Part shown: piece after piece, positions 1 through 8,947 of the stretch | Layout: each line of letters starts with the position of its first letter | Numbering within the stretch: the stretch's first letter is position 1 | Origin: an uncultured Prevotellaceae bacterium | Lineage (GTDB): Bacteria; Bacteroidota; Bacteroidia; Bacteroidales; Bacteroidaceae | DNA: 64,000 bases | Direction of reading: 5' to 3' | Assembly: GCA_902780635.1 (NCBI GenBank) | Contig: CACZGH010000015.1 | Coordinates: 1-64,000, forward strand | Translations under genes and position numbers: made by a program | Notes under the pieces: generated by a model | What the model saw: the letters and a program-made list of their open reading frames with translations, nothing else | Told to the model about the DNA's origin: nothing | Database searches by the model: none

Positions 1-23
1 TCTGTAACTCCTTGATTTTCAAG

Positions 24-97
24 TGACTCCCGCGGGATTCAAACCCACAACCTTCTGATCCGTAGTCAGATGCTCTATTCAGTTGAGCTAGGGAGCC
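24..97 (-). tRNA. tRNA-Arg (anticodon ACG)
   Basis: Read on the minus strand, the stretch folds as a full cloverleaf. The acceptor stem GGCTCCC pairs with GGGAGTC (one G-T wobble). The anticodon stem is TCTGA/TCAGA with loop CTACGGA, giving anticodon ACG, which reads CGU and, after A34-to-inosine editing, other CGN codons. The T arm carries GTTTGAATCC. The discriminator base is A and the CCA end is not encoded. The gene stands alone at the window edge and is divergent from the pectinesterase gene. Confidence 0.95.
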
Positions 98-411
98 ATT
101 TCTTAAATGCGTGTGCAAAGGTATGCATTATTTTTGTTATCGCCAAATTTTTTTTGTGTTTTTTTGATTTTTGCCTCAATAAAGGGTGGAAATGAGTAAA
201 AAACAGGGTTTTTCGTAGGAATTCACCCATTCGTTTACACTTTTCTGAGCACTCACGAGGGGCATAAAAAGAAGAAAAAATATTCGGCAAAAACGTTGCA
301 GATGACAATTATTATTGCTATTTTTGCGAAATAATACCAAAATGTGAACACATGATAGACTAAAAAACGACAAATCATATAATTTTATCTAATTTACTAA
401 CTAAACAAACA
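98..411. other. Intergenic region upstream of the pectinesterase gene
   Basis: This AT-rich gap of 314 bases lies between the tRNA gene and the pectinesterase. The only supported element in it is the promoter candidate at 295-326. Two minus-strand open frames in the gap have no recognisable domain and no credible start context, and I do not regard them as genes. Confidence 0.6.
295..326 (+). promoter_or_regulatory. Bacteroidota-type promoter for the pectinesterase
   Basis: TATTTTTG at 319-326 matches the Bacteroidota -7 consensus TAnnTTTG exactly. GTTG at 295-298 matches three of four bases of the -33 TTTG element, with a 20-base spacer. It would give a leader of roughly 80 bases before the ATG at 412. 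Confidence 0.5.
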
Positions 412-3400
412 ATGCTTATGAGAAAACTATTGCTACGCATGAGTATGTTGTGCCTGATGCTGATGGTTGCTGTCATGGCCAATGCTGCTCCTGTGACAGC
501 CTCATGGGATTTCAAGAATGATCTCCCTGCAGGCATACAGGAAAGCACCAACTATCAGGGTGTCGAGGCCGACATCGCGTCTACAGTGGAGGGTGTCTTC
601 ATGCATGTCGATGCTACCGCTGGAAAACTCTATTGTGTGGGGCGCAACAATGCCCAGATGAATCCTGGCACAGTATTGCAGGTGCCTGTCTCCTCCAATG
701 ACGACGTGGTGACGGTCGAGGGTTATCCCGGCTATTGTCATTTCGCAGTGGGCGGTGAAGAGAATGGCAGTGAGAGTATCGTCAATCACAAGGCCACTAA
801 TGCGGAAGTGAAACAAGGATTTGTGGAAGTGACAGCGACGCAAGGCAACAATTACATCTACACGGTGAGTGTGGTGCTCAACAAGTCGCTGACTCCTGCG
901 GAAGACCTGATCGGAACATGGGATTATGCCGACACAGATGTCATGTCAGCCACGGTGGCCCTCTCTGGCAGTGCTGAGGAAGGCACGGTCGAAGCTATTG
1001 AGAAAAATGGTCTCTTGATGACCGTTGCTCCCAATGGCGCGTCGTTCCGCAACAATGGCAATAATATCCAGGTGCGCAAAGGCGCCGTGTTCAAAGTGCC
1101 TGTCAAGAGTACCAGCGATGTGGTGACCGTCTATGGCTATCCCAGCTATTCATATTATACCATTGGCACCTCGACAGAGGAAATCACCAATACCCAAACC
1201 AATCCATCCACCACTTATTCACCTAAGAATGGTGAGGTAGCACAGGGATATGTGGCCATTACCTCGACCAACGACAACAATTATTTCTACAAGATAACGG
1301 TCTTGCAGAAGGCTCAGGAAGAGAAACCTATCTTGGAGAATGTCGACGCTACCGCCACATTCCCGTTCAACCTTGGTACCGAGGGACAGACGGCTGACTT
1401 CGGTGAGGCTGCTGACTATTTCATTGCCAGCAAGGTGACATATGGCTCCGGTCTGCAACTTTTGGATAAGAACAATGGCGGTGGCTTTGATGAGACACGC
1501 TTTATGCCCTATGACCAAAACAACTCGCCTGATGAGACCAATGTCATCAATTTCCTCATCCAGCCGAAGCACGGTCTGACATTCACTCCCACCAAAGTGG
1601 CTCTCAAGACCACACGTTTCGGTACGGACAATGGACTGCTCGACATCGCCTGGCTCAACGCAGACGGGTCTACGGTGACATTAGCCACCGAGGTGAAGCC
1701 CAACCGCAACAGTGGTACCAATCCTGCCATTGCCTCTGAAGAAGGACAAAAATTCAGCGACCTTTCTTACGACGTGACCGGCGCTACTCCGGGAGAGGGC
1801 GCTTGTGGTCTTCAGGTCAACCTCTATCACTTGCAGAATGGCAAGCAGATAGGTTTTGCCGACATCGTCATCACGGGTCTGCTCAATGGCCAGGAGGTGG
1901 AAGTGCCCATCCTCAATGAGTTCACAGCCAATGGCACGGTCTATGTGGCTGACGATGTGTTTGAGGCCGATGGCGACGCTTTCAAAGCCACTATCGAACT
2001 CTCCAAGAAGGATCCGATGATCTCCGCTTCCAATCCGCTTACTGAGGTGACAACCATCTCTGGTGAGGTCGGTGAGATTACCTATGCAGGCGATGAGACA
2101 CAGTGTGTCGTCACGATACCTGTTGTCCTCGGCGACATTGTCATCAATTATGTGGCAAACTTCGTACAGAAGCCCGATTTCACGCTCACCTATATCAACA
2201 CCGACGGCTCTGTGATGGGCACTCAGACGGTGGAGAAGGACGCTGCCATCGGCGAGTTCGCTGTTGATTACTCCACAGCCATCGCTGAGGAAGGTTACAA
2301 GGTGCGCGGATGGTTCGAGAAGAAATTCTACGGTGTGAAGTACAAGGTGACCGATATCATCACAGGTGACTTGAACCTCTATGCTGTGGCCACAGAGATT
2401 GAGGGTCCGAGTCCGTTCAGAAAATACAACTTCGACCTCACGGATGTTAACTTCTATCCCGAAGATCACGAGGCGTTTGAGTCGACTGGCTCAGGCTATT
2501 GGCACGATGTGCAGCACGGATGGGCTTTCGGCAATGGTGACCGCATCACACTCCTTGTGGGTGAGAAAGCCAATATCATGGTGACCAATTGTAAATATTC
2601 TAATGCCAATGCTCAGCTCGTCTTCAAGAATGAGCAGGGTGAGGAGGTAGGCCGTATTCCTGGTGTCAGCGAAGGTGACGGCGAGATAGCCGGATTCATG
2701 TACGAGGGAGCCGCCGGCAAACTCTATATCGACATTGAGTCGGGTGGGGCTGTCTATATCCACAGCATCCGCATCGTCAACACTAGCGAGACCAACTACG
2801 CCAGCCAGGGCAATTGGTATTTTGTGAAACCAGGCGACGCTACCAGTCTGATTGACGTCATCGACTATGTCAATGGTGTCAATGGCGACAGGGCTGCCGA
2901 GCGCTCCTTCATCTTCCTGCCCGACGGCATCTATGACTTGGGCGAGACCGTTCTCACGGCCATCAGCGGACATAATCTGTCGCTCATTGGTCAGTCGACA
3001 GAGGGCACCATCATCAAGAACGCACCCGATCGCAGTATCGAGGGCATCGGTACCACCGCCACCCTCGTCAACTCAGGACAAAACCTCTACATGCAGGACA
3101 TCACCCTGAAGAATGAACTTGACTACTATGGTGCTCAGTCGTCAGGGCAGGCTGGCGGACGCGCTGTGTGTCTGCAAGACAGAGGCGACCGTGCCATCTT
3201 CAAGAATGTGAAGATGCTCTCGTATCAAGACACCTACTACAGCCAAAACACCAAACAGTCGTATTGGGAAGACAGCGAAGTGCATGGCACCGTCGACTTC
3301 CTCTGCGGTGGTGGTGATGTGCGCTTCCAGAATGTCACCATCGGGCTTGAGCCACGCAATCTGAATGGTACCGGCGGCCGCACCATTTGTGCACCTACTA

Positions 3401-4683
3401 CACAAGGTGACTTCGGCTATGTCTTTGACAACTGCAAAGTGGTGGACCTCGCAGAAGGCAAGGGCGACTGGAACTTCGGCCGTACCTGGCAGAACTATCC
3501 TATCGCTGTCTATCTGAACACCACACTCGATGCGAATGCGGAGAAAACGCTCGTTGGTAGCCGCTGGACACAGAAGGGTATGAACAACAAAGACCCGAAA
3601 GTCTTCGGTGAGTATGGCACGATGAACGAGGCTGGTGAGAATATCACACCTGCCAGCAACATCATCACTTCTTATGGTGGAGAGTTCCAGACCATCCTCA
3701 CTGCTGAGGAGGCTGCCGCTTACACCTATGACAAGATGTTCAAGGAGAATGAGAATGCCTGGGATCCCGCAAGTCTGACCGTTCAGGCTGCCGCTCCAAA
3801 GGCTTCCTACGCAAACGGCCAACTCTCATGGGAGGCTGTGGATGGCGCTATCGCATACGCAGTGTTCAAGAATGACGTGTTCGTAGGTCTGACGGACGCT
3901 GCCACCACCACTTGCGAGGTGGAGATGGGTGCAAACGATGTGCTGAGCGTGCGGGCTGCCAATGCTATGGGTGGTCTCGGTGAGGCTGCAGAAGTAGAAG
4001 GTGTCACCTTGATCCTTGACGAGAATGTAGAAAACGTGTTACCAACAGAACGCACATTGGTCAGCGAGGTGAAGACTAAGCGCACACTGGTGGGTGGTGT
4101 GTGGAATACCATCTGCTTGCCTTTCGACATCACTGAAGAGGATATGGCCGCTGAGGATCATCCTTTCCACAATGCTCAGATCATGGAACTTTTCGACGCA
4201 AAATACGATGCTGCCACCAACCATCAGGAGGTATCTTTCAATACGGTTCATGAGATGGAAGGCTGTATGCCATACGTCATCAAGGTCGACAATGATGTGG
4301 TTGATCCTTCATTCTTCGACGTCACCATCATCGGCGAAGGGGAAGGTGTGCTCTATGCAGGCAACTGTGTCATGAAAGGTCTGTTCAACCCACACGAGTT
4401 CACAGAGGCTGACAAGAGCATCTTCTTCCTGGCTCCAGGCAATCGGTTTGCCTATGTCGCTGAGCCTGGTGTCATGAAAGGTATGAGAGCTTATTTCACC
4501 CTCTCTGAGATACCTGAGAGCCAGCTGGCCACGATGCAGGTCACCATCGGAAGTGTGGATGGCATCATCTCTGTCACTACAGCCCCTGTCGACGGAAAGA
4601 TTTATGACCTCCAGGGACGTGAGCTCAATAAGGCTCCACAGCAGGGAGTGTATATCAAGAACGGACGTAAGTATGTAAAATAA
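412..4683 (+). CDS. Secreted multi-domain pectin methylesterase (CE8)
   Basis: This 1423-residue enzyme is expected to remove methyl esters from homogalacturonan outside the cell. A signal peptide ends near residue 25 (MANAA). Residues about 28-158 and 166-302 are two copies of one module (VPVSSNDDVVTVEGYP and VPVKSTSDVVTVYGYP align). Another beta-rich region follows, then an InlB-like repeat near 600-660 and a further beta-sandwich near 670-790. The CE8 beta-helix covers about 796-1100. It shows the pectinesterase motifs in order: DGIYDLGE, GRAVCLQ, YQDTYY (Asp940), DFLCGG (Asp962) and FGRTW (Arg1024, Trp1026). These match the catalytic Asp/Asp/Arg set of CE8, with DFLCGG replacing the usual DFIFG. 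A fibronectin-like domain, a GVWNTICLPFD domain and a C-terminal tail (IYDLQGRELN...GVYIKNGRKYVK) follow. The CE8 call is strong; the binding roles of the other modules are inferred. Confidence 0.93.
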   Translation: MLMRKLLLRMSMLCLMLMVAVMANAAPVTASWDFKNDLPAGIQESTNYQGVEADIASTVEGVFMHVDATAGKLYCVGRNNAQMNPGTVLQVPVSSNDDVVTVEGYPGYCHFAVGGEENGSESIVNHKATNAEVKQGFVEVTATQGNNYIYTVSVVLNKSLTPAEDLIGTWDYADTDVMSATVALSGSAEEGTVEAIEKNGLLMTVAPNGASFRNNGNNIQVRKGAVFKVPVKSTSDVVTVYGYPSYSYYTIGTSTEEITNTQTNPSTTYSPKNGEVAQGYVAITSTNDNNYFYKITVLQKAQEEKPILENVDATATFPFNLGTEGQTADFGEAADYFIASKVTYGSGLQLLDKNNGGGFDETRFMPYDQNNSPDETNVINFLIQPKHGLTFTPTKVALKTTRFGTDNGLLDIAWLNADGSTVTLATEVKPNRNSGTNPAIASEEGQKFSDLSYDVTGATPGEGACGLQVNLYHLQNGKQIGFADIVITGLLNGQEVEVPILNEFTANGTVYVADDVFEADGDAFKATIELSKKDPMISASNPLTEVTTISGEVGEITYAGDETQCVVTIPVVLGDIVINYVANFVQKPDFTLTYINTDGSVMGTQTVEKDAAIGEFAVDYSTAIAEEGYKVRGWFEKKFYGVKYKVTDIITGDLNLYAVATEIEGPSPFRKYNFDLTDVNFYPEDHEAFESTGSGYWHDVQHGWAFGNGDRITLLVGEKANIMVTNCKYSNANAQLVFKNEQGEEVGRIPGVSEGDGEIAGFMYEGAAGKLYIDIESGGAVYIHSIRIVNTSETNYASQGNWYFVKPGDATSLIDVIDYVNGVNGDRAAERSFIFLPDGIYDLGETVLTAISGHNLSLIGQSTEGTIIKNAPDRSIEGIGTTATLVNSGQNLYMQDITLKNELDYYGAQSSGQAGGRAVCLQDRGDRAIFKNVKMLSYQDTYYSQNTKQSYWEDSEVHGTVDFLCGGGDVRFQNVTIGLEPRNLNGTGGRTICAPTTQGDFGYVFDNCKVVDLAEGKGDWNFGRTWQNYPIAVYLNTTLDANAEKTLVGSRWTQKGMNNKDPKVFGEYGTMNEAGENITPASNIITSYGGEFQTILTAEEAAAYTYDKMFKENENAWDPASLTVQAAAPKASYANGQLSWEAVDGAIAYAVFKNDVFVGLTDAATTTCEVEMGANDVLSVRAANAMGGLGEAAEVEGVTLILDENVENVLPTERTLVSEVKTKRTLVGGVWNTICLPFDITEEDMAAEDHPFHNAQIMELFDAKYDAATNHQEVSFNTVHEMEGCMPYVIKVDNDVVDPSFFDVTIIGEGEGVLYAGNCVMKGLFNPHEFTEADKSIFFLAPGNRFAYVAEPGVMKGMRAYFTLSEIPESQLATMQVTIGSVDGIISVTTAPVDGKIYDLQGRELNKAPQQGVYIKNGRKYVK

Positions 4684-4707
4684 TTATTCACTATAAAACG
4701 AACGAAT

Positions 4708-4860
4708 ATGAAAAAAGTATATGTCATGCCGACAGTGAAAATGATGTGCGCTGTCATGAAGTATCAAGTACTCGCCGTGTCAGGCGATATGACTATTGGT
4801 TCACAGGATCTCGGTTTTGATGGCATCTTCGGAGGAGGAAATCCTGGCGATGCTTTGTAG
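4708..4860 (+). CDS. Small ORF, 50-residue protein of unknown function
   Basis: The ORF starts 24 bases after the pectinesterase stop and ends 17 bases before a strong terminator, so it should share the same transcript. It begins MKKVYVMPTVKMMCAVMKYQ, continues with LAVSGDM and ends in a glycine-rich stretch (GIFGGGNPGDAL). Short proteins of the form 'MKK.Y..P...V......LA.SG' followed by a Gly/Asp-rich tail occur in Prevotella and Bacteroides and have no assigned function. This is from memory and was not searched. The layout, with a conserved head and a variable polar tail, resembles a small precursor peptide, but nothing here proves processing. Confidence 0.6.
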   Translation: MKKVYVMPTVKMMCAVMKYQVLAVSGDMTIGSQDLGFDGIFGGGNPGDAL

Positions 4861-4877
4861 CCGAACATTCATCATAG

Positions 4878-4910
4878 AAAAAACGCCGCCCGGGCTCGGG
4901 CGGCGTTTTT
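4878..4910. terminator. Strong intrinsic terminator, likely bidirectional
   Basis: A near-perfect hairpin of about 13 base pairs (AACGCCGCCCG and CGGGCGGCGTT around a short GGCT loop) is flanked by an A-run upstream and a T-run downstream. It separates the plus-strand pectinesterase unit from the convergent MBL hydrolase gene and could stop transcription from both sides. Confidence 0.9.
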
Positions 4911-4920
4911 CATGAAGGAA

Positions 4921-4983
4921 TTGTCAACTGTCAACTGTCAATTGTTAACTGTCAACTGTCAATTGTCAACTGTCAACTGTCAA
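4921..4983. repeat. Three tandem 21-bp repeats built of 7-bp subunits
   Basis: Three consecutive 21-base units occupy 4921-4941, 4942-4962 and 4963-4983. The first and third are identical and the second differs at one base (GTTAAC for GTCAAC). Each unit is itself made of TGTCAAC-like heptamers. The block lies between the terminator and the 3' end of the MBL hydrolase gene, ending three bases before its stop codon. Confidence 0.9.
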
Positions 4984-4986
4984 TCT

Positions 4987-5652
4987 TCATTGAAACTCTC
5001 TGATCCTGATGTCGATGTTGGTGCCTTCCAGGGCTTCGAGCATGGCTTCAGGGTCGGTGTCGCCATAGTGATAGGGGAAGAGCACCTTGGGCTGCACCAT
5101 GTCGACAGCATGACGCAGTTGGGCGGGCGTCATCGTGTAGGGCTGGTTGCAGGGCAGGAAGGCGATGTCGATGTCTTTGATGTCGTTCATCTCTTCGATG
5201 TCTTCCGTGTCGCCGGCGATGTACACACGCAGGCCATCTACTTCCAGGATGAAACCATTGTCGCGGCCTTTAGGATGAAATTGGGTGTGTCCGGGGGTCG
5301 TATTGTAGGCAGCCACGGCATACAGCATGATATCGTCAGCGATACGCAGGGTGTCGCCGTTGCACATCACTTCTCCGTCGCCCAATATCTCGGCCGAAGA
5401 GGGGTTGGTCACGATCACGGTCGATTCTTTGCACAGGTCTTCTACCGCCTGGGTGTCCAGATGGTCGTAGTGGTCATGGGTGATCAAGATCAAGTCTGCT
5501 TTCTTCATTTTGGTGTAGTCGGTCACGGGAGGTGTGCCGCTGATCACGGGGTCTACTTGGATGATACGTCCGTCATAGACGATCTCCATACTGGCATGCT
5601 TGATGGGGTTGACCTGAAAAGTCTTGCCCGATGGGGTTTTGAATGTATCCAT
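4987..5652 (-). CDS. MBL-fold metal-dependent hydrolase
   Basis: This is a 221-residue cytoplasmic metallo-beta-lactamase-fold protein without signal peptide. The metal-binding motif is H59-D-H61-x-D63-H64 (THDHYDHLD). A later GDT (in YIAGDTED) and a C-terminal histidine (LFPYHYGD) complete the two-metal site expected for this fold. The size and the start 'MDTF..P.GKTFQVNPIKHASM' resemble the UPF0173/L-ascorbate-6-phosphate-lactonase-like branch, whose substrates are mostly unknown. It is not a resistance beta-lactamase. It lies 66 bases downstream of the ABC exporter gene on the same strand and has its own candidate -7 element, so it may be transcribed alone or by read-through. Confidence 0.85.
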   Translation of the reverse strand: MDTFKTPSGKTFQVNPIKHASMEIVYDGRIIQVDPVISGTPPVTDYTKMKKADLILITHDHYDHLDTQAVEDLCKESTVIVTNPSSAEILGDGEVMCNGDTLRIADDIMLYAVAAYNTTPGHTQFHPKGRDNGFILEVDGLRVYIAGDTEDIEEMNDIKDIDIAFLPCNQPYTMTPAQLRHAVDMVQPKVLFPYHYGDTDPEAMLEALEGTNIDIRIREFQ

Positions 5653-5680
5653 ATATATTCAGATTTTTTGGGTTTGTCGG

Positions 5681-5688
5681 CAAAGGTA
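5681..5688 (-). promoter_or_regulatory. Candidate -7 element for the MBL hydrolase
   Basis: On the minus strand the sequence reads TACCTTTG, an exact match to TAnnTTTG, 29 bases before the start codon. No convincing -33 element is visible at the usual distance, so this is a weak call. Confidence 0.35.
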
Positions 5689-5718
5689 ATCAAAATAAAT
5701 GAAATGTCCTACCATTTC

Positions 5719-7560
5719 TCATTTTATTCCCTCTATGGTGTTGGCTATCTTGTCTACGTTCATGCTGCGGGCACTGGCATCGAAGATGTCTTTGTAGACG
5801 CCACCTTGTTGGTACACCTCATTGGGTCGTCCGCCCTGCACCACGTGACCTTCTTTCAGCACATAGATATAGTCGGCGTCGATGATCTGTCCGATGTTGT
5901 GTGAGATGATGATCACCGTGCGTCCGGCCTTGATGGCATCAATGCTGGCCTTGATTTGCTCTGTGGCGATGGCGTCGAGGCTGGCGGTGGGTTCGTCGAG
6001 GAAGATGATGGGTGGGTTTTTGATAAACATTCTTGCGATGGCGATGCGCTGTTGCTGGCCACCACTCAGTTGCAGCGCCTGTGTCTCAAATCCGTTGGGC
6101 AGTTGGGCTATCTGGTCGTAGATATACGCTTGTTTGGCGGCTTTCACCACCTCTTCGTGGGTGGCGTCAGGATGCCCATACTTGATGTTCTCTTCTATGG
6201 TGCCGTCGAAGATATGGTTTTTCTGCAGCACCAGTCCCACGTTTTCTCGTAGCCACTGGGTGTCCCACTCACTCAGGTCCACACCGTCGAGGGTGATGCT
6301 TCCACGGTCAGGGTGATAGAATTTGTCGAGCAGGTTGACGATGGTGCTCTTGCCGGCTCCGCTGAGACCTACCAGAGCGGTGATCTTTCCGCTGGGTATA
6401 TGCATGGAGACATCAAAAAGGGCCTGGGTGCCGTTGCTGTAGGTGAAGTCGACCCCGGATAGTTGGAAGTCGCCTTTCACTTCTGCAGGATGGTGCTTGC
6501 CCGTGTTCTCCACTTCGTCGTCGGCATGCAGAATGCCGAAAAATCCCTCGGCGTAGATGAGTGCGTCGTTCATGTCGTCGTAGATGCGGTGGAGCTGCCG
6601 GATGGGAGCGCTCACATTGGCGAAGAGCATCACATGATACATGATTTTACCGATGGTCATACCGGGGTAGTCGATGAGCACCAGATAGGCTGTGAGGATG
6701 ATGATGAGCACGGTGCCGATCTGTTCGAGAAAACTCTTCAGACCATTGAACATATAACTCTGTTTGCGGGTGTTGAGTTGTAGGTCGGTCATCGTGCGCT
6801 GGATGTCGGCTTGTCTTTCGGCTTCTATCTTCTCGCGGTTGAACGATTTGATGACGGTGATGCTTTCGATGATGTTGAGGATGCTCTGGCTCACAGCCTG
6901 GTGTCCGCTGAAGATGCCCCTTCGTCCGCCTTTCATCCGTTTGGCCTGGATATTGGTGACCCAGAAGTAGATGGGCACAATGCAAAGAGCCACGAGTCCT
7001 ACGTACACGTTGGCCATGAACATCAGTATCAGGGCGAGGATGGCACTGGTGAAGAGGGGGAGGATTTCAATGAAGAAGTTGTTGACCGTATTGCTCAGGC
7101 TCATGATACCACGGTCGATGCGTGACTGCAGTTTGCCGGTCTCATTGCCTTCAGAGGTGAAAAACGACATCCTGAACGACAGCATCCTCTTCACGACGTT
7201 CACCGACAAGTCGCGGCTCACAAGGATGCGCATACGCTCACCATAATAACGCTGGAAGAAAGTGACAAGAGCGGCCACCACCTCTTTGCCCAAGAGGATA
7301 ATGCTGATGGTGGTGAGTATGCGCACCGCGCTTCCCCATGAGAACTCGGGCTGTTGGATAAGGGCGTTGATGGCGTCGACGGCGCGGTCGAGCACCACGG
7401 CATTGACCTGTGCCATCAGTGACCCGACAAGCGTGAGTGCCAATGTCACGCTGATCAACCACCGGTAAGGCAACACAAAGGGTAAGATATTCTTCAGCAG
7501 GTCAAGGATGTTCATCTTGCCCGTCGATTCTGTTTTCTTCTCTTCAGTCATCTCTCTCAA
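5719..7560 (-). CDS. ABC exporter, fused permease and ATPase
   Basis: This 613-residue half-transporter of the type I exporter (MsbA-like) class would work as a homodimer in the inner membrane. The N-terminal half has about six hydrophobic helices (the first at WLISVTLALTLVGSLMA). The C-terminal ATPase shows Walker A GLSGAGKST (near residue 400), signature LSGGQQQR (near 497), Walker B IIFLDEPTASLD and the switch His in IIISHN. The substrate cannot be read from sequence; lipids, peptides or drugs are all possible. It begins 17 bases after the symporter stop and appears to be the last gene of a four-gene minus-strand unit. An alternative start is Met4. Confidence 0.9.
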   Translation of the reverse strand: MREMTEEKKTESTGKMNILDLLKNILPFVLPYRWLISVTLALTLVGSLMAQVNAVVLDRAVDAINALIQQPEFSWGSAVRILTTISIILLGKEVVAALVTFFQRYYGERMRILVSRDLSVNVVKRMLSFRMSFFTSEGNETGKLQSRIDRGIMSLSNTVNNFFIEILPLFTSAILALILMFMANVYVGLVALCIVPIYFWVTNIQAKRMKGGRRGIFSGHQAVSQSILNIIESITVIKSFNREKIEAERQADIQRTMTDLQLNTRKQSYMFNGLKSFLEQIGTVLIIILTAYLVLIDYPGMTIGKIMYHVMLFANVSAPIRQLHRIYDDMNDALIYAEGFFGILHADDEVENTGKHHPAEVKGDFQLSGVDFTYSNGTQALFDVSMHIPSGKITALVGLSGAGKSTIVNLLDKFYHPDRGSITLDGVDLSEWDTQWLRENVGLVLQKNHIFDGTIEENIKYGHPDATHEEVVKAAKQAYIYDQIAQLPNGFETQALQLSGGQQQRIAIARMFIKNPPIIFLDEPTASLDAIATEQIKASIDAIKAGRTVIIISHNIGQIIDADYIYVLKEGHVVQGGRPNEVYQQGGVYKDIFDASARSMNVDKIANTIEGIK

Positions 7561-7577
7561 CTTTCATTTTTCATGTT

Positions 7578-8936
7578 TCATGTTTCATCATCCATCTCAT
7601 CATCCAGATGGTCATTCCATAGATAGTGGTTGGTCTCTTTCATCAATACCTTGCTGAGGAAGAGCAGAGCCAGCAGGTTGGGGATGGCCATCAGGGCATT
7701 GAAGCAGTCGGCCATGTTCCATACGATGCTCAGGCCGATTACGCTGCCACCAAACACGGCGATGATATACAGCACGCGGTAGGGGAGGATGCACTTGCGG
7801 TTGAGATATTCGATGGATCGCTCTCCATAATAGCTCCAGCCTAAAATCGTGCTGAACGCAAAGGTGAACTGGCCTATGTTGAGCAGGGTGGACCCTACGT
7901 AAGGTATCTTTGAGAATGCGCCTTTGGTGAGTGTGGCACCGTCGGCGAAGTTGATGTCGGGGTGGGCGAGGGCACTGCTCACAATCACCAGTCCTGTCAT
8001 GGCGCAGATCACCACCGTGTCCCAGAAAGTGCCGCTGCTCGACACCAAGGCCTGGCGCACCGGGTTGCGTGTCTGTGCCGCTGCTGCCACAATGGGGGCA
8101 GAACCCATACCCGACTCGTTGGAGAACAGACCGCGTGAGATACCATAACGGGCTGCGATCATAAAGGTGCCTCCCACAAAGCCTCCACCAGCTGCGGCAG
8201 GGTTGAACGCCGACTCCACGATCAGTTTCAGGGCGGGCCATAGGTAGTGGCCGTTGACACAGAGGATGTAGATACAGCCTACGACATAAAAGATAGCCAT
8301 AAACGGCACCAGCGCGCTGCACACCCGGGCGATGCTCTTCACACCACCGAGGATGACCGCGGCGGTCAGGGCACAGACGACACCACCCACCAGATAGGTG
8401 GAGATGTTAAACGTCTCATTGGTGAGCGTAGAGATGGCGTTGGCCTGTACCGTACAGCCGATGCCGAAGGAGGCGATGGTGCAGAAGATGGCAAAGAGCA
8501 CACCCATCCATTTCCATCCCAGACCCCGTTCCAGGGCATACATCGGACCGCCCAACATCTGTCCGCTGGGGGTCTTCACACGATATTTGATGGCCAGAAG
8601 TCCCTCGGCGTATTTGGTCGAGATGCCAAAGACGCCCGTCAGCCAGCACCAGAACACAGCGCCGGGACCTCCCAGAGCGATGGCAGTGCCCACGCCTACG
8701 ATGTTACCCGTGCCGATGGTGGCTGCCAGGGCGGTGGCCAAGGCGCCAAACTGCGACACGTCGCCCGTCGAGCCGGGGTCTTTGGTCACAGACAGTTTGA
8801 TGGCCTTGAATATTTTCCGCTGAGGAAATTTCAGAATGATGGTCAGATAGATATGAGTGCCCAGCAGTAGGATGATCATGGGCCAGCCCCATAATACACT
8901 GTTGATACTGCTGATGATGTCGTTGATGGCGTTCAT
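7578..8936 (-). CDS. Alanine/glycine:cation symporter (AGCS family)
   Basis: This inner-membrane protein of 452 residues has about 10-11 transmembrane segments. It carries the family hallmark GTGNIVGVGTAIALGGPGAVFW near residues 73-95, followed by the conserved GGPMYALERG. AGCS proteins import alanine or glycine together with Na+ (or H+). The C-terminus is acidic (DDEMDDET). It starts 11 bases after the stop of the upstream DUF4230 gene, so it is probably co-transcribed. The specific amino acid is not resolvable here. Confidence 0.92.
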   Translation of the reverse strand: MNAINDIISSINSVLWGWPMIILLLGTHIYLTIILKFPQRKIFKAIKLSVTKDPGSTGDVSQFGALATALAATIGTGNIVGVGTAIALGGPGAVFWCWLTGVFGISTKYAEGLLAIKYRVKTPSGQMLGGPMYALERGLGWKWMGVLFAIFCTIASFGIGCTVQANAISTLTNETFNISTYLVGGVVCALTAAVILGGVKSIARVCSALVPFMAIFYVVGCIYILCVNGHYLWPALKLIVESAFNPAAAGGGFVGGTFMIAARYGISRGLFSNESGMGSAPIVAAAAQTRNPVRQALVSSSGTFWDTVVICAMTGLVIVSSALAHPDINFADGATLTKGAFSKIPYVGSTLLNIGQFTFAFSTILGWSYYGERSIEYLNRKCILPYRVLYIIAVFGGSVIGLSIVWNMADCFNALMAIPNLLALLFLSKVLMKETNHYLWNDHLDDEMDDET

Positions 8937-8947
8937 GGAATGTTTTC

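Noticed and set aside
75-373. Two minus-strand open frames near the tRNA
   Set aside because: Low-complexity, basic and aromatic translations without a domain. One overlaps the tRNA gene and both face a promoter candidate on the other strand.
4921-4983. CRISPR array
   Set aside because: The repeats are directly adjacent with no spacers, and no cas genes are present. The same applies to 52736-52842 and 60331-60402.
4987-5652. Antibiotic-resistance metallo-beta-lactamase
   Set aside because: There is no signal peptide and the sequence follows the UPF0173/lactonase-like branch, so only the fold is shared.
4912-5904. A 330-residue plus-strand open frame
   Set aside because: It begins in the tandem repeats and runs antisense to the MBL hydrolase and the ABC exporter, which have clear motifs.
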